A stretch of 42,308 nucleotides of DNA from Nitrospinota bacterium. Lineage in GTDB: Bacteria; JADFOP01. The notes under the pieces are model-generated. The model saw only the letters and a program-made list of their open reading frames with translations. It ran no database searches and had not been told where the DNA came from. The stretch is taken from contig JADFOP010000015.1 of assembly GCA_022562795.1 (NCBI GenBank), positions 1 to 42,308 of the forward strand. Direction: 5' to 3'. A program made the position numbers and the translations under genes. Position 1 is the stretch's first letter. Each line of letters starts with the position of its first letter. Below, piece after piece: positions 26,906-35,637 of this stretch.

Positions 26906-28066
26906 TCAGGCCGCCACCCGCCTGCCGTCTTTCCGTGCGATGACCTCCTCGTAGCAGACCAGCATCGCCCGGCGGTGCTGCTCCCAGTCGTAGGGTCCGA
27001 GCGTCCGGTCGGAGACCTTGAAGACGGACGCAGGCTCTAGGGCCAGGGCGCGCTCAACGGCATTAGCCACCTCAGCCCGGTCCAGGGGGTCGCGGACCAC
27101 CAGGCCGTTACCCCCCTCGACAATCGCCTCGATGGCCCCGTTGGCCGCGCTCGTCACCACCGGCAGCCCGCTTGAGAGCGCCTCTAGACAAGCGTTGCTG
27201 CATGGATCGTATAGTGTCGGCAGGCAGAAGAGATCGGCGGCTCCGTAGAGCGCCTCGACATCAGGCCGCTCGCCGAGAAACGCGACCCGCCCGGCTACGC
27301 CTCTCTCGGAGGCCACCCGTTGGTATGGTCCCGTCTCGCCGCGGCCGGCCACAGCCAGCCAGGCCTCAACGGCGCCGAGGTCGGCCACCGCGTGGATGGC
27401 AGCGGCGAGCCCCTTGCGCTTGAACCCGCCTCCAACGAATAGCACCAGGGGTGAGGAGGCTGGAACCCCAAGCTCCCGCCGGACCCGAGCTCTGAACCGC
27501 TCGCGGTTCGCCGGTTGAAATCGGTGGCGGTCCACACCTGTGTATATGACCCGCACGCGCTCGGGCGACACGCCGTAGTGGCGGAGAATCTCCTGGCGGC
27601 CCAGCTCGGCGTTGGCGATAATCATCGGGGTGGTCTTAAAGAGCTTCCGCTCGATGCTCAGGTAGTAGCGGTGGAGCGGGTTGGCGGCGATGCATAAATT
27701 TTTCAAGGGAGTCTCGGCCTTTGCCCGCTGGGCAAGCCACTCCCGGTGGCACCCATCGCCGGCCCGGTATATGTCCTGGCCGAGGGTGCGCTCGAAGCTG
27801 TGGACGATGTCGAACCTTTCGCGGTGCTTGAGCAAAAACCAGGAGACCGCACGGGCGAACCCCGCGGCGCGGATCAAAGAAAGCCCGCCAGGGCTTCGGA
27901 GCCGATAGGCGACGGCGCCGGGCGGCAGATCGGCCTCCTCGATGGTCCGGCCGATGAGGTGGACCTCGTGGCCCGCCTCCAGCAGTATTCGGGCCCATCC
28001 GAGGACCGTCCCTTCGGCGCCGCCTGCGCCTGCGCGGATGGTCTGGCGGATGAGGGCGACCTTCAT
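26906..28066 (-). CDS. GT4 glycosyltransferase, WaaG-like
   Basis: A 386-residue retaining GT-B enzyme. It opens MKVALIRQTIRAGAGGAEGTVLGWA; DIVHSFERTLGQDIYRAGDGCH resembles the WaaG/RfaG region that binds the acceptor, and the donor half has VLFVGGGFKRKGLAAAI and the EX7E-type segment LYDPCSNACLEALSSGLPVV. WaaG adds a glucose to the LPS core, so a core hexosyltransferase is likely; the sugar is inferred. The ATG at 28066 has GGAG eight bases upstream; the in-frame extension to 28135 overlaps the preceding gene's end and is rejected. Confidence 0.86.
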   Translation of the reverse strand: MKVALIRQTIRAGAGGAEGTVLGWARILLEAGHEVHLIGRTIEEADLPPGAVAYRLRSPGGLSLIRAAGFARAVSWFLLKHRERFDIVHSFERTLGQDIYRAGDGCHREWLAQRAKAETPLKNLCIAANPLHRYYLSIERKLFKTTPMIIANAELGRQEILRHYGVSPERVRVIYTGVDRHRFQPANRERFRARVRRELGVPASSPLVLFVGGGFKRKGLAAAIHAVADLGAVEAWLAVAGRGETGPYQRVASERGVAGRVAFLGERPDVEALYGAADLFCLPTLYDPCSNACLEALSSGLPVVTSAANGAIEAIVEGGNGLVVRDPLDRAEVANAVERALALEPASVFKVSDRTLGPYDWEQHRRAMLVCYEEVIARKDGRRVAA

Positions 28067-28085
28067 GGACGTGTCTCCGGCGGTC

Positions 28086-29186
28086 TTAGGCAAGCGACCG
28101 GTCATGTCGGAGGACCTGGTCCAAGGCCTCGTCAACCTGCGGGATGACCTCCTCGGGGGTCAGGTCCTCGAGACAGTCGCTCCGCTTCGAGCCCCCACAG
28201 CCGTCCTGGCCGCAGGGCTGGCAGGCGTAGCCCTTGGTGATGACCCGGTGGCCCCTGCCCCATGGGGCCGTGTTGAGAGGCCCGGTGGGCCCGAAGATGG
28301 CGACCACGGGTGTACCCACGGCCGCCGCGATGTGCATCGGAGCCGTATCCCCGCTTACGAATAGCGTCGCCCTGGCGCTGATGGCGGCGAGCTGCTTAAG
28401 GGTCGTCCGGCCGACGAAGGATACGGGGCTCGTGTTGGTCCGGGCAAGAATCTGAGCGCAAAGGACCTTCTCGCGGTCGGCCGGCCCGCAGGTTACGGCC
28501 ACGGCGCAGCCCCGCCCGGCCTGGAGGTGGTCGATGAGCCGGGCCATCCCTTCGACCGTCCAGCATTTGAATATCCAGCTACAGGTGGTGTGAACATGGA
28601 CCAGGGGGACCTCACCGTCGACCCCGGCCTTGGCCAAGAAGCTATCTACGGCGGCGACGTCTTCGTGGCCGTAGGGTATCTCGAGAGCCAGATTGGACGT
28701 CTTCATTCCGAGGGCTCGGACGATGGAGAGGTTGTGCTCCACGTAGTGATCCTGCGGGTGGGGCGAAGGGGCCAGGTGGGTGAAAAGGAAGCGCTTGCCG
28801 GGAAACCCGCGGCCCTCGGGGTCTACTCCGGCCCTAAAGCGCGCCCCGCTGAGGAGCGCCGCAATAGCCCCCCGGTCGCCCTTGGTCATCTGAATAACCA
28901 AGTCGAATCGCCTCCTCCGCAGCTCCTTGAGGAAGGCGAGCTGGCGGGCGGCCCGCTGCCACAAACGCCCCCGCTTGGAGCGGCGGTCGAAGACGATAAC
29001 CTCATCAATCCAGTCGAGGCCTTCCAGCACGGCCTCGGTGCCGCTGTTGACGAGCACAGCTAGGTAGGCCTCGGGGTAGGTGTCCCGAATGGCCCGCAGG
29101 GCCGGCACGGTCATCACCACGTCCCCGATTTTTTTTAACTTAACGGCCAGAATGCGCCGGATTCGCTCGGTGGGCAGTGGCTTCAT
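28086..29186 (-). CDS. GT9 heptosyltransferase III-like (WaaQ-type)
   Basis: A 366-residue GT9 enzyme opening RRILAVKLKKIGDVVMTVPALRAIR, the pattern of WaaQ-type heptosyltransferases. The donor half has SGDTAPMHIAAAVGTPVVAIFGPTGP followed by WGRGHRVITKGYACQPCGQDGC and a further Cys (SDC). WaaQ adds a branch heptose to the inner core. Its ATG overlaps the GT2 stop as ATGA, indicating translational coupling. The specific linkage is inferred from family resemblance only. Confidence 0.86.
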   Translation of the reverse strand: MKPLPTERIRRILAVKLKKIGDVVMTVPALRAIRDTYPEAYLAVLVNSGTEAVLEGLDWIDEVIVFDRRSKRGRLWQRAARQLAFLKELRRRRFDLVIQMTKGDRGAIAALLSGARFRAGVDPEGRGFPGKRFLFTHLAPSPHPQDHYVEHNLSIVRALGMKTSNLALEIPYGHEDVAAVDSFLAKAGVDGEVPLVHVHTTCSWIFKCWTVEGMARLIDHLQAGRGCAVAVTCGPADREKVLCAQILARTNTSPVSFVGRTTLKQLAAISARATLFVSGDTAPMHIAAAVGTPVVAIFGPTGPLNTAPWGRGHRVITKGYACQPCGQDGCGGSKRSDCLEDLTPEEVIPQVDEALDQVLRHDRSLA

Positions 29187-29938
29187 CGCTGGTTCATCTC
29201 CCGGAGCTTGGCGTACTTGACGTACGTGTAGATGGCGTAGAGCCCGGAGAGGGTAAGGCCGAAGGAGCCCTCCAGGAAGCCCTTCCTAAGCAGGTACATC
29301 TTGAAGAACGTGAACGGGGGCCGAAAGGCCAGGTCGGCGAGACTGCCCCGCCGGCCGGCCCGGAAGTCCTCCTCTGCGGCCAGGGTGGTGTAGCGGTCGA
29401 GCCGCTCCATGAAGTCGCCGATCGAGGCGTAGGTGTAGTGCTCGATGGGGTGCTGCAGGCGCTCCGACCGGGCGTGGCCTGTGAGCTCCACCGCCTCGTG
29501 GACGGCCCGCTCGTTGAACCAGCCCGCCCCTTTCCGAAATAGACGGAGGGTGTAGTCTGGATACCATCCGCAATGGCGCACCCAGCGGTCGCCAAAGTAA
29601 TTGCGCCTGGCCACGTAGTAGCCGGCCGGTTGAGGCTCATCGGCGGCCGTGATGGCCTCGATCTCGGCCCTTAGAGCCGGCGTGATGCGCTCGTCGGCGT
29701 CGAGGTTGAAGATCCACGGCCCCTTGGCCTGCTCGATGGCGAAATTCTTCTGCCGACCGAACCCCCGCCACGACTCCTGGATAACCCGGCCGGTGTGCTC
29801 CCGACAGATCTCCACCGTCCGGTCGGTGCTGAATGAATCCACGACCACAATCTCGTCGGCGAAGGCGCAGCTCGCAAGACAGTCGTGGATGTTGGCTTCC
29901 TCGTTCCGGGTAATAATTACAACCGAGAGGGACGCCAC
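29183..29938 (-). CDS. GT2 glycosyltransferase, WaaE/LgtF-like
   Basis: A 251-residue inverting GT-A enzyme. It opens LSVVIITRNEEANIHDCLASC, with VVDSFSTDRTVEI and the metal-binding NLDADERI (DxD-type), and the acceptor-side WYPDYTLRLFRKGAGWF and ERAVHEAVEL motifs seen in WaaE/LgtF/KdtX enzymes. Those add a beta-glucose to heptose I. The C-terminal third contains membrane-binding hydrophobic segments (FFKMYLLRKGFLEG...YAIYTYVKYAKL). Lying between a GT4 and a GT9 gene, it fits inner-core decoration. Confidence 0.88.
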   Translation of the reverse strand: MASLSVVIITRNEEANIHDCLASCAFADEIVVVDSFSTDRTVEICREHTGRVIQESWRGFGRQKNFAIEQAKGPWIFNLDADERITPALRAEIEAITAADEPQPAGYYVARRNYFGDRWVRHCGWYPDYTLRLFRKGAGWFNERAVHEAVELTGHARSERLQHPIEHYTYASIGDFMERLDRYTTLAAEEDFRAGRRGSLADLAFRPPFTFFKMYLLRKGFLEGSFGLTLSGLYAIYTYVKYAKLREMNQR

Positions 29939-29949
29939 GGGGGGTCTCC

Positions 29950-31143
29950 TCAGACCTGCGCCGCGACCTTGGTCTTGGCGGTTAGGACCTCTCGGTAGAG
30001 CCGTTCGAGCCGCTCCACCATTATCTCGCAGGTGTATCGCTCCTCGATGAGGCGCCGGCCGGCCCTGCCCATATCCTCAGCCTTGGCGGGGTCGTTTAGG
30101 AGCGCGAGAATCCTGTCGGCCAGGATGTCCGGATCTTCGGGAGGGATGAGGTAGCCCGTCACCCCATCGACGATGAGCTCTGGTATGCCGCCCACGTTGG
30201 TGCCGATCACCGCCTTGCCCATGGCGAGCGATTGGGTCACCGTCTGGGGGACCCCCTCTGCGGAGTCGCTCACCAGGCAGGAGACGTCAGTGATGGAAAG
30301 GATCGCTGGCACATCGGTTCGGTGTCCGGTCATGATGACGGCCCGCTCCAAGCCCAGCTCTTTGACCTTGCGCTCCAAATTCTCGCGCTGAGGCCCGTCG
30401 CCAACGATGAGGAATCGGGCCTCCGGCTCGCGCTCCAACACCCGGCGCGCCGCCAGCAGGAATACGTCGTGGCGCTTCCAGCTTCTAAGGACTGCGACCT
30501 TGGCGATGACCGGGGCATCCTCGGAAAGGCCTAGCTCCCCCTTTAGGTGGGAGGCCCGGTAGCTCGGGTCGAACCGCTCGAGGACAGCGCCCGTTGGGAT
30601 AGAGACGACTGAACCCTCGTCGATCTGATTGCGCTCGATTAGGAAATTGCGGGTGGCCTCGGAGGTGGTGACGATGACATCGGGCAGGCGGTAGACGATG
30701 TTGAGCGGGTGGGTGGAGATTGGCACCGACAGGTGGCGGGTCCGAATGAGGGCCGGCACGCCCGCGAGCTTCGAGGCGAAGGAGGCGACCCAGCTGTCGC
30801 GGGAGCTGTGGGTGTTGACGATCTGAAAGTTGTTCAAGCGCATGAGTTTGCGCAGCTTCCAGATGGCGAGGAGGTCGAAGTGGCTTCGCATCTTGACGTG
30901 GAGAACGGGCACCCCGGCGGCCCGGGCTTCACGCGAGAGGCCGCTCTGCTCTTGACAAGCCAGCACCACATTGTAGCCCCGCTTGCGAAGCTCCTTCGCC
31001 TCCAGGAGGATACGGATCTCCTGCCCACCCCAGCCGTCGGAGCTTTCCGTGTGGAGAACGGAGGGCTTGTCAGGCACCGTCTGCTTGTCCTTGGCCGCTC
31101 GCTCCGGGGGCTTCTCCAAAATCTTGCGGAAGTTGACCTTCAT
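29950..31143 (-). CDS. GT4 glycosyltransferase
   Basis: A 397-residue GT-B enzyme. After a 28-residue lead, SVLHTESSDGWGGQEIRIL marks the acceptor domain; VVSIPTGAVLERFDP, FLIVGDGPQRENLERKV and the donor motif DSAEGVPQTVTQSLAMGKAVIGTNVGGIPELI mark the donor half. This is a common LPS/exopolysaccharide GT4 type; sugar and acceptor are unknown. The ATG at 31143 has GAGG six bases upstream; the frame is open to 31293 but that would overlap waaF and is rejected. Confidence 0.87.
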   Translation of the reverse strand: MKVNFRKILEKPPERAAKDKQTVPDKPSVLHTESSDGWGGQEIRILLEAKELRKRGYNVVLACQEQSGLSREARAAGVPVLHVKMRSHFDLLAIWKLRKLMRLNNFQIVNTHSSRDSWVASFASKLAGVPALIRTRHLSVPISTHPLNIVYRLPDVIVTTSEATRNFLIERNQIDEGSVVSIPTGAVLERFDPSYRASHLKGELGLSEDAPVIAKVAVLRSWKRHDVFLLAARRVLEREPEARFLIVGDGPQRENLERKVKELGLERAVIMTGHRTDVPAILSITDVSCLVSDSAEGVPQTVTQSLAMGKAVIGTNVGGIPELIVDGVTGYLIPPEDPDILADRILALLNDPAKAEDMGRAGRRLIEERYTCEIMVERLERLYREVLTAKTKVAAQV

Positions 31144-31151
31144 GGGCGACC

Positions 31152-32231
31152 TCACAGGGGCTGACCCGACTCTGCGTAGCTCACATCCAGGCGTTCCACC
31201 ACCGCCTCTAGGACCCGCTCCACCCCGATGGGCTCGAAGCAGACATACTTGGAGTCCTGGAGGGGGCAGGTCCGGGCGAAGCAGGGGCTGCACTCAACAT
31301 GCTCCCGCACCACAACGTGGCCTGGTCCCACGGGGCCCGTCCGCGCCGGGTCGGAGGAGCCGAAGAGCGCCACAACGGGTGTGCCCACGGCGGCGGCCAC
31401 GTGCATGGGACCTGAGTCGTTACAGACTACGACGTCGCACCGGGCGAGCAGGGCGGACAGGGAGGCCACGTCGGTTCGGCCCGTCCAATCCAGCAACCGG
31501 CCCGGTCGGGTAGCCGCAGCACCTGCGGCCCAGGGCGCCTCACCCGACCCGCCGCAGACGAGCACGAGGGCCCCTAGCTCATTGGTGACGGCCTCAGCCC
31601 AGGCCGCGAACCGCTCCGGGAACCAACGCTTGGCTGGGCCGTAGGTCGCCCCCGGGTGGATGCCCACAACGGGACAGCGCCCCCCCGCCAGCTTATGGCG
31701 CTCAAGTAGCGCATCGGCCCACCGGAGCCGCTCGGGCTCTACGGTTAAGCGCACCGGCGGCTTTGGACCATCGTAGCCCAAAGCCCTGACAAGTCTAAGG
31801 TATTGGTCCATCTGATGGTCCGCCCGAAGCTCCTCGTTCTTGGAGGGCCGGTCGGTGAGCAGCCACCGCCTGGCGTCGGTAGCAAAGCCGACCCGCCGCG
31901 GCACACCCGCCATGGCCGGCAGGAGGGCGGAGCGAAAACTGTTCGGGAAGGCCACCGCCAGATCCCAACGCTCTTTCCGAATGCGCCCCGCCAGGCGGAG
32001 GTCGTCCCAGAGCCGGGCGAGCCCCCGGGTGGGGCCGAACGCCTCCACCGTATCGACCATCGGTTGCATGGCCCAAAGGGGCGCAAGACCCTCGGGTGAG
32101 AGGACCCCGATGGTCGCCTCGGGATAGAGCCGCCGGATGGCCTCGACGGCCGGCATGCTCAATACAGCATCTCCAAGCCAGTTGGGGCTGCGCACCAGCA
32201 CCGCCCGTAGCTCCTCAGCCCGGCGCGTCAC
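31152..32231 (-). CDS. waaF: Lipopolysaccharide heptosyltransferase II
   Basis: Adds the second heptose of the inner core from ADP-heptose. Of the five GT9 proteins here this is the clearest WaaF: it opens VLVRSPNWLGDAVLSMPAVEAIR, has HPGATYGPAKRWFPERFAAW in the donor half, then CNDSGPMHVAAAVGTPVVALFGSSDP and a C-terminal Cys cluster (CSPCFARTC...VC). The 359 residues match the family. Its GTG start overlaps the lpxL stop as GTGA, with GAGG seven bases upstream. Confidence 0.92.
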   Translation of the reverse strand: MTRRAEELRAVLVRSPNWLGDAVLSMPAVEAIRRLYPEATIGVLSPEGLAPLWAMQPMVDTVEAFGPTRGLARLWDDLRLAGRIRKERWDLAVAFPNSFRSALLPAMAGVPRRVGFATDARRWLLTDRPSKNEELRADHQMDQYLRLVRALGYDGPKPPVRLTVEPERLRWADALLERHKLAGGRCPVVGIHPGATYGPAKRWFPERFAAWAEAVTNELGALVLVCGGSGEAPWAAGAAATRPGRLLDWTGRTDVASLSALLARCDVVVCNDSGPMHVAAAVGTPVVALFGSSDPARTGPVGPGHVVVREHVECSPCFARTCPLQDSKYVCFEPIGVERVLEAVVERLDVSYAESGQPL

Positions 32232-33160
32232 TCTCTGACCTCCACCGCCGCTCGTTCGGGCTGAGGCCTGGTCTTCCAGCGCCGGTGCATCCAGAGCCAG
32301 TGGTCCGGATACCGGCGCACGTAGCGCTCGACGATGTCCGTGAATCGCTGGGTGTTGACAAGGACGTCCCGTTCAAGGTCCCCGGTCCGTTCTAACTGCA
32401 CCGGCGGCTCGACGAACACCCGGTGGGAACCATCGGCCATCCTCACACAGAAGGTAGGTACGACGGCCGCATCGGTCTTCAAGGCCAGCAAGGCCATGGT
32501 GGGTGTGGTACAGGCGGGCCGTCCGAAGAACTCTACGAAGACGCCCTCCCGGTCGGCAACGTTTTGGTCGATGAGGATGGCTACGGCCCCCCCAGCCCTT
32601 AATATCCGTAAGCTCTCGCGCAACGCCTCGGGCTTGGGGATGACCCGATTGCCGAAGCGGCAGCGCATACGGGTTAGCTCTCGCTCGATGGCCGGATTGT
32701 CGGCGGTGCGGGCCACCACCCCGACTGGGTGGCCATTGAACGACGGCACCAGCCCCAGCAACTCCCAGTTGCCGAAGTGGGCCGCCATAATGAGTACCCC
32801 CTTGCCCGCCTCGAGAGCATTCCAGTAATGGTCCTGCCCCTCCACCGATACCCTCTCAAAGAACCACTCTTTGGGAAGGGAGCCGAGCAGGCAGGTCTCG
32901 CTCGCCGTGACGCCGAGCTGCTCGAAGGCCTCCCGGGCTAAGGACTCGACCTCTGACTTCGATTTCTGCCCGTCGAAGGCCATTGTGAGGTTGTCCAGCG
33001 CCACCCGCCTGCGGCGGGCATCGAGCCCGTACCAGAGCCGCCCCATACGCCTCCCTGCAGCTTGGGCGCGCTCGACCGACAGAAGCCGCACCCCAGCCGA
33101 CAGTCCAACCAGGGTGCAATATTCCATCATGTGACGTATGGGCCGCGCCACCATGTTCAT
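32228..33160 (-). CDS. lpxL: Lipid A late acyltransferase (LpxL/HtrB family)
   Basis: Adds a secondary acyl chain to Kdo-lipid A at the inner membrane. The 310 residues have an N-terminal hydrophobic anchor (about 12-30). The HX4E catalytic motif is AAHFGNWE, with His128 and Glu133; RIPKP-like (VIPKPEALRE) and DQNVADREGVFVEFFG segments follow, and the C-terminal YPDHWLWMHRRWKTRP matches this family. The ATG at 33160 has GGAG five bases upstream; the frame extends to 33301 but that would run through the promoter, so it is rejected. It heads the twelve-gene core operon ending with gmhB. Whether it acts as LpxL or LpxM cannot be told from sequence. Confidence 0.92.
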   Translation of the reverse strand: MNMVARPIRHMMEYCTLVGLSAGVRLLSVERAQAAGRRMGRLWYGLDARRRRVALDNLTMAFDGQKSKSEVESLAREAFEQLGVTASETCLLGSLPKEWFFERVSVEGQDHYWNALEAGKGVLIMAAHFGNWELLGLVPSFNGHPVGVVARTADNPAIERELTRMRCRFGNRVIPKPEALRESLRILRAGGAVAILIDQNVADREGVFVEFFGRPACTTPTMALLALKTDAAVVPTFCVRMADGSHRVFVEPPVQLERTGDLERDVLVNTQRFTDIVERYVRRYPDHWLWMHRRWKTRPQPERAAVEVRE

Positions 33161-33196
33161 AATCGCTCCAAGACCGTTAAAGCTATTAAATTTGTT

Positions 33197-33225
33197 AGAG
33201 TAATGAAGTTTTAAAGGGATGTCAA
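33197..33225 (-). promoter_or_regulatory. Sigma-70 promoter for the lpxL-waaF-...-gmhB operon
   Basis: A perfect TTGACA (33220-33225) and TACTCT (33197-33202) with a 17-base spacer on the minus strand. The start near 33190 gives a leader of about 30 bases. All twelve downstream genes are spaced closely or overlap, and I see no further strong promoter before gmhB. Confidence 0.78.
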
Positions 33226-33253
33226 CGTCTTTCGTCTCCTCCCCCTGTCGGAC

Positions 33254-33282
33254 TTGCCTTGAAGCCGGGGCAACGCTATACT
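33254..33282 (+). promoter_or_regulatory. Sigma-70 promoter for lptF-lptG
   Basis: TTGCCT (33254-33259) and TATACT (33277-33282) with a 17-base spacer on the plus strand, about 44 bases before the lptF ATG. It is divergent from the lpxL promoter, with only 28 bases between the two -35 elements, so both could share a regulator. Confidence 0.7.
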
Positions 33283-33325
33283 CGCTTCCGTCAATTCTCA
33301 CGGACGAGCGCTTGGAGGTCTTAAG

Positions 33326-34516
33326 ATGCGGCTGCTCAGCCGATACATCTTCAAGGAGCTGGTGAGTGTCTTCGCTCTGGCCCTTTTCATCTTCACCCTG
33401 GTGCTGTTGCTAAGCCGGATGCTGCGCTTAACCGACCTGGTGCTCAACAAAGGTGTGCCCCTCTTGGTGGTGCTGAAGCTCTTGGTCTACCTCTCGCCCT
33501 CCTTTCTCATTCTCATTATACCAATCTCTCTGCTTGTCAGCGCCATCACGGTGTTCAGCAAGCTTTCAACAGACAGCGAGATCGTCGCCATGAAGGCTAC
33601 GGGCATGAGCTTCCTCCACATGCTGGGGCCGGTTTTAGTGCTGTCGGTGGCAGCATATATAGCGACCAGCTACCTAATCTTCGTTGCGTTCCCGACTGGC
33701 AACCTGGCCTTCCAGCAGGTGATGTTCAACCTCGTTAGGTCCAAAGCCGCTCTGGAGATAAAGCCCCGTGTCTTCAACGACACCTTCTCCGGCTTGGTCC
33801 TCTACGCTCAGGAGGTGCCGGCCAACGACAACGTCGTCAGAGGCGTTTTCATCGCAGACCGGCGCCAGCGAGACCAGTCGCAGACCATCGTGGCTCAGGA
33901 GGGACGCCTGATCCCCGATCCGGCCCGACGCAGGGTAGTCCTGCAGTTGCGCAACGGCACCATCCACAAGCTCCTGCCCGGAAGGGAGCGCTACCAGATT
34001 CTGCACTTCCGCCAACACGAGCTTGCCCTCAACCTGAGAGGACTCCTGGAGGCGGGCCAGCCCAAGAAGGGGGTCAAGCAGATGACGGCGGCCGAGCTTC
34101 GCCTCTTGGTCGCTCAAACCCCCCCAGGGAGCCGGGAGGGCGCCATCGCCCTGGTGGAGTACTATAAGAAGTTCTCCCTGCCGGTAGCCGCCCTATTGCT
34201 CGGATTTGTCGGGGCGCCACTGGGGATGTTCAACCGCCGCAGCGGGCGCCCGGGTGGCTTTGTCATCAGCGCAGCGGTGGTGCTCTTATATTATCTCCTT
34301 TACACAATGGGGGAGGGCCTTGGTGACGAGGGGCGCATCCCGGCGCTCTTGGCCATGTGGATGCCCAACGTCGTCATAGCGCTGCTGGCCGTCTATCTCG
34401 TTTCGAAAACGGCCATGGAGCGGCCCTTCACCTATGCCGAGTCAGCGATGCGGCGTCTCGGCATAGTCGGCCGTGCCGCCAGACGGCTTGTGATGGGCCG
34501 GATCGAAGGCCCGTAA
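33326..34516 (+). CDS. lptF: LPS export permease LptF
   Basis: One of two YjgP/YjgQ permeases that, with the LptB ATPase, pull LPS from the inner membrane to the Lpt bridge. The 396 residues have three N-terminal membrane segments (about 10-120), a periplasmic beta-jellyroll (about 125-270) and three C-terminal membrane segments (about 285-375). Typical motifs are RLLSRYIFKELV at the start, TDSEIVAMKATGMS, and the late VGAPLGMFNRRSGRPGG coupling region. GGAGG lies seven bases before the ATG. It is followed 13 bases later by lptG. lptA, lptB and lptC are not in this window. Confidence 0.93.
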   Translation: MRLLSRYIFKELVSVFALALFIFTLVLLLSRMLRLTDLVLNKGVPLLVVLKLLVYLSPSFLILIIPISLLVSAITVFSKLSTDSEIVAMKATGMSFLHMLGPVLVLSVAAYIATSYLIFVAFPTGNLAFQQVMFNLVRSKAALEIKPRVFNDTFSGLVLYAQEVPANDNVVRGVFIADRRQRDQSQTIVAQEGRLIPDPARRRVVLQLRNGTIHKLLPGRERYQILHFRQHELALNLRGLLEAGQPKKGVKQMTAAELRLLVAQTPPGSREGAIALVEYYKKFSLPVAALLLGFVGAPLGMFNRRSGRPGGFVISAAVVLLYYLLYTMGEGLGDEGRIPALLAMWMPNVVIALLAVYLVSKTAMERPFTYAESAMRRLGIVGRAARRLVMGRIEGP

Positions 34517-34529
34517 GGAGGCCTCCCCG

Positions 34530-35612
34530 ATGCGGATTCTAAGAGCGTATCTGCGCCGCGAGTTCCTCAAGTTTTTCAGCCTCATACTGGTGAGCTTCGT
34601 CGGCCTCTACCTCATTGTGGAGTTCTTCGAGCGGGTGGACGACTTTGTGGAGCACCACGCAACATGGGTGGCCGTCGCTCAATACTTCGCCTACAAGCTC
34701 CCTTTCATCGTCTTCCAGGTCGTCCCCTTCGCCGTGCTCCTGGCGACCATACTAACCTTCTCCATCCTCTCCAAGAACAATGAAATTACCGCCATGAAAG
34801 CGAGCGGCGTTGCCCTTATCGCCATCGCCAGCCCCATCATGGTGGCGTCGCTGCTGATAAGCGGGGTTACGTTCGCCGCCAACGAGTACTTCCTGCCCCA
34901 TACAAACCGAAAACACCGCCAAATCTTCGAGGTCACCGTCCGCAAGCGGCACTTGTCTGGACTCGTCCGGTCTAAGAATATCTGGTACCAGAGCGCCGAC
35001 AACATCATCTGGAACATCCACCACTTGGATAAAGCAAGCGGCAAGCTAAACGGTATCGCCCTCTACCGCCTCAATTCGGCCAACCGCCTCTTCCAGCGGA
35101 TTGACGCAGACAGCGCCCGATGGGACGGGGAGCTGTGGCGCTTCGAGAACGTCTACATCCGGGACTTCCACTCCGATGGCTCCTTCCGCACCGAGTACTT
35201 CCCGACAATAAACCTCCCGTTTTCCGAAAAGCCGGGGGACTTTGGAGAAATACAGAAGGAACCCAATGAAATGAGTTACAAAGAAATCCGCCGGCTCGTC
35301 AAGGAGATTCGCGCCAGCGGCTACGATGATACCCACTACGCCGTGGAGATGAACTCAAAGCTGGCCACCCCCCTTACCGCATTCATTATGGCGCTGTTCG
35401 GCGTGCCCTTCAGCCTGCGGACCGGCCGTCGCGGGGGACTCCTCTTCGGCATCGTGCTGTCGATCGCCGTCGGCTTCTCCTACTGGGTCCTCACAAGCGT
35501 GACGCTGGCCCTGGGCCACGCCGGGCATCTGCCCCCCGCTCTAAGCGCATGGAGCCCAAACCTGCTCTTCAGCTCCTCGGGCCTATACCTATTGCTATCA
35601 GTGCAGCAGTAA
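34530..35612 (+). CDS. lptG: LPS export permease LptG
   Basis: Partner of LptF in the LptB2FG complex. The 360 residues share the same plan: membrane segments at about 15-120, a jellyroll (about 125-255) and three more segments at the C-terminus. RILRAYLRREFLKFF, KNNEITAMKASGVA and the VPFSLRTGRRGGL coupling stretch are typical. AAGGAGG lies eight bases before the ATG. It ends 25 bases before the convergent lpxK stop; no terminator hairpin is visible between them. Confidence 0.93.
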   Translation: MRILRAYLRREFLKFFSLILVSFVGLYLIVEFFERVDDFVEHHATWVAVAQYFAYKLPFIVFQVVPFAVLLATILTFSILSKNNEITAMKASGVALIAIASPIMVASLLISGVTFAANEYFLPHTNRKHRQIFEVTVRKRHLSGLVRSKNIWYQSADNIIWNIHHLDKASGKLNGIALYRLNSANRLFQRIDADSARWDGELWRFENVYIRDFHSDGSFRTEYFPTINLPFSEKPGDFGEIQKEPNEMSYKEIRRLVKEIRASGYDDTHYAVEMNSKLATPLTAFIMALFGVPFSLRTGRRGGLLFGIVLSIAVGFSYWVLTSVTLALGHAGHLPPALSAWSPNLLFSSSGLYLLLSVQQ

Positions 35613-35637
35613 TGAGGGAATGATAGTCGGTGCTCTC

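Noticed and set aside
31144-31293. 50-residue N-terminal extension of the GT4 at 29950-31143
   Set aside because: Overlaps the end of waaF and is Gly/Pro/Arg-rich without family similarity; the ATG at 31143 has GAGG upstream.
22484-33160. Possible O-antigen or capsule gene island
   Set aside because: No Wzx, Wzy, Wzz or capsule export genes, no drop in GC and no mobile elements; it reads as a core oligosaccharide operon.
33161-33301. 47-residue N-terminal extension of lpxL
   Set aside because: It would run through a perfect -35 and the -10 of the operon promoter; the ATG at 33160 has a good ribosome site.
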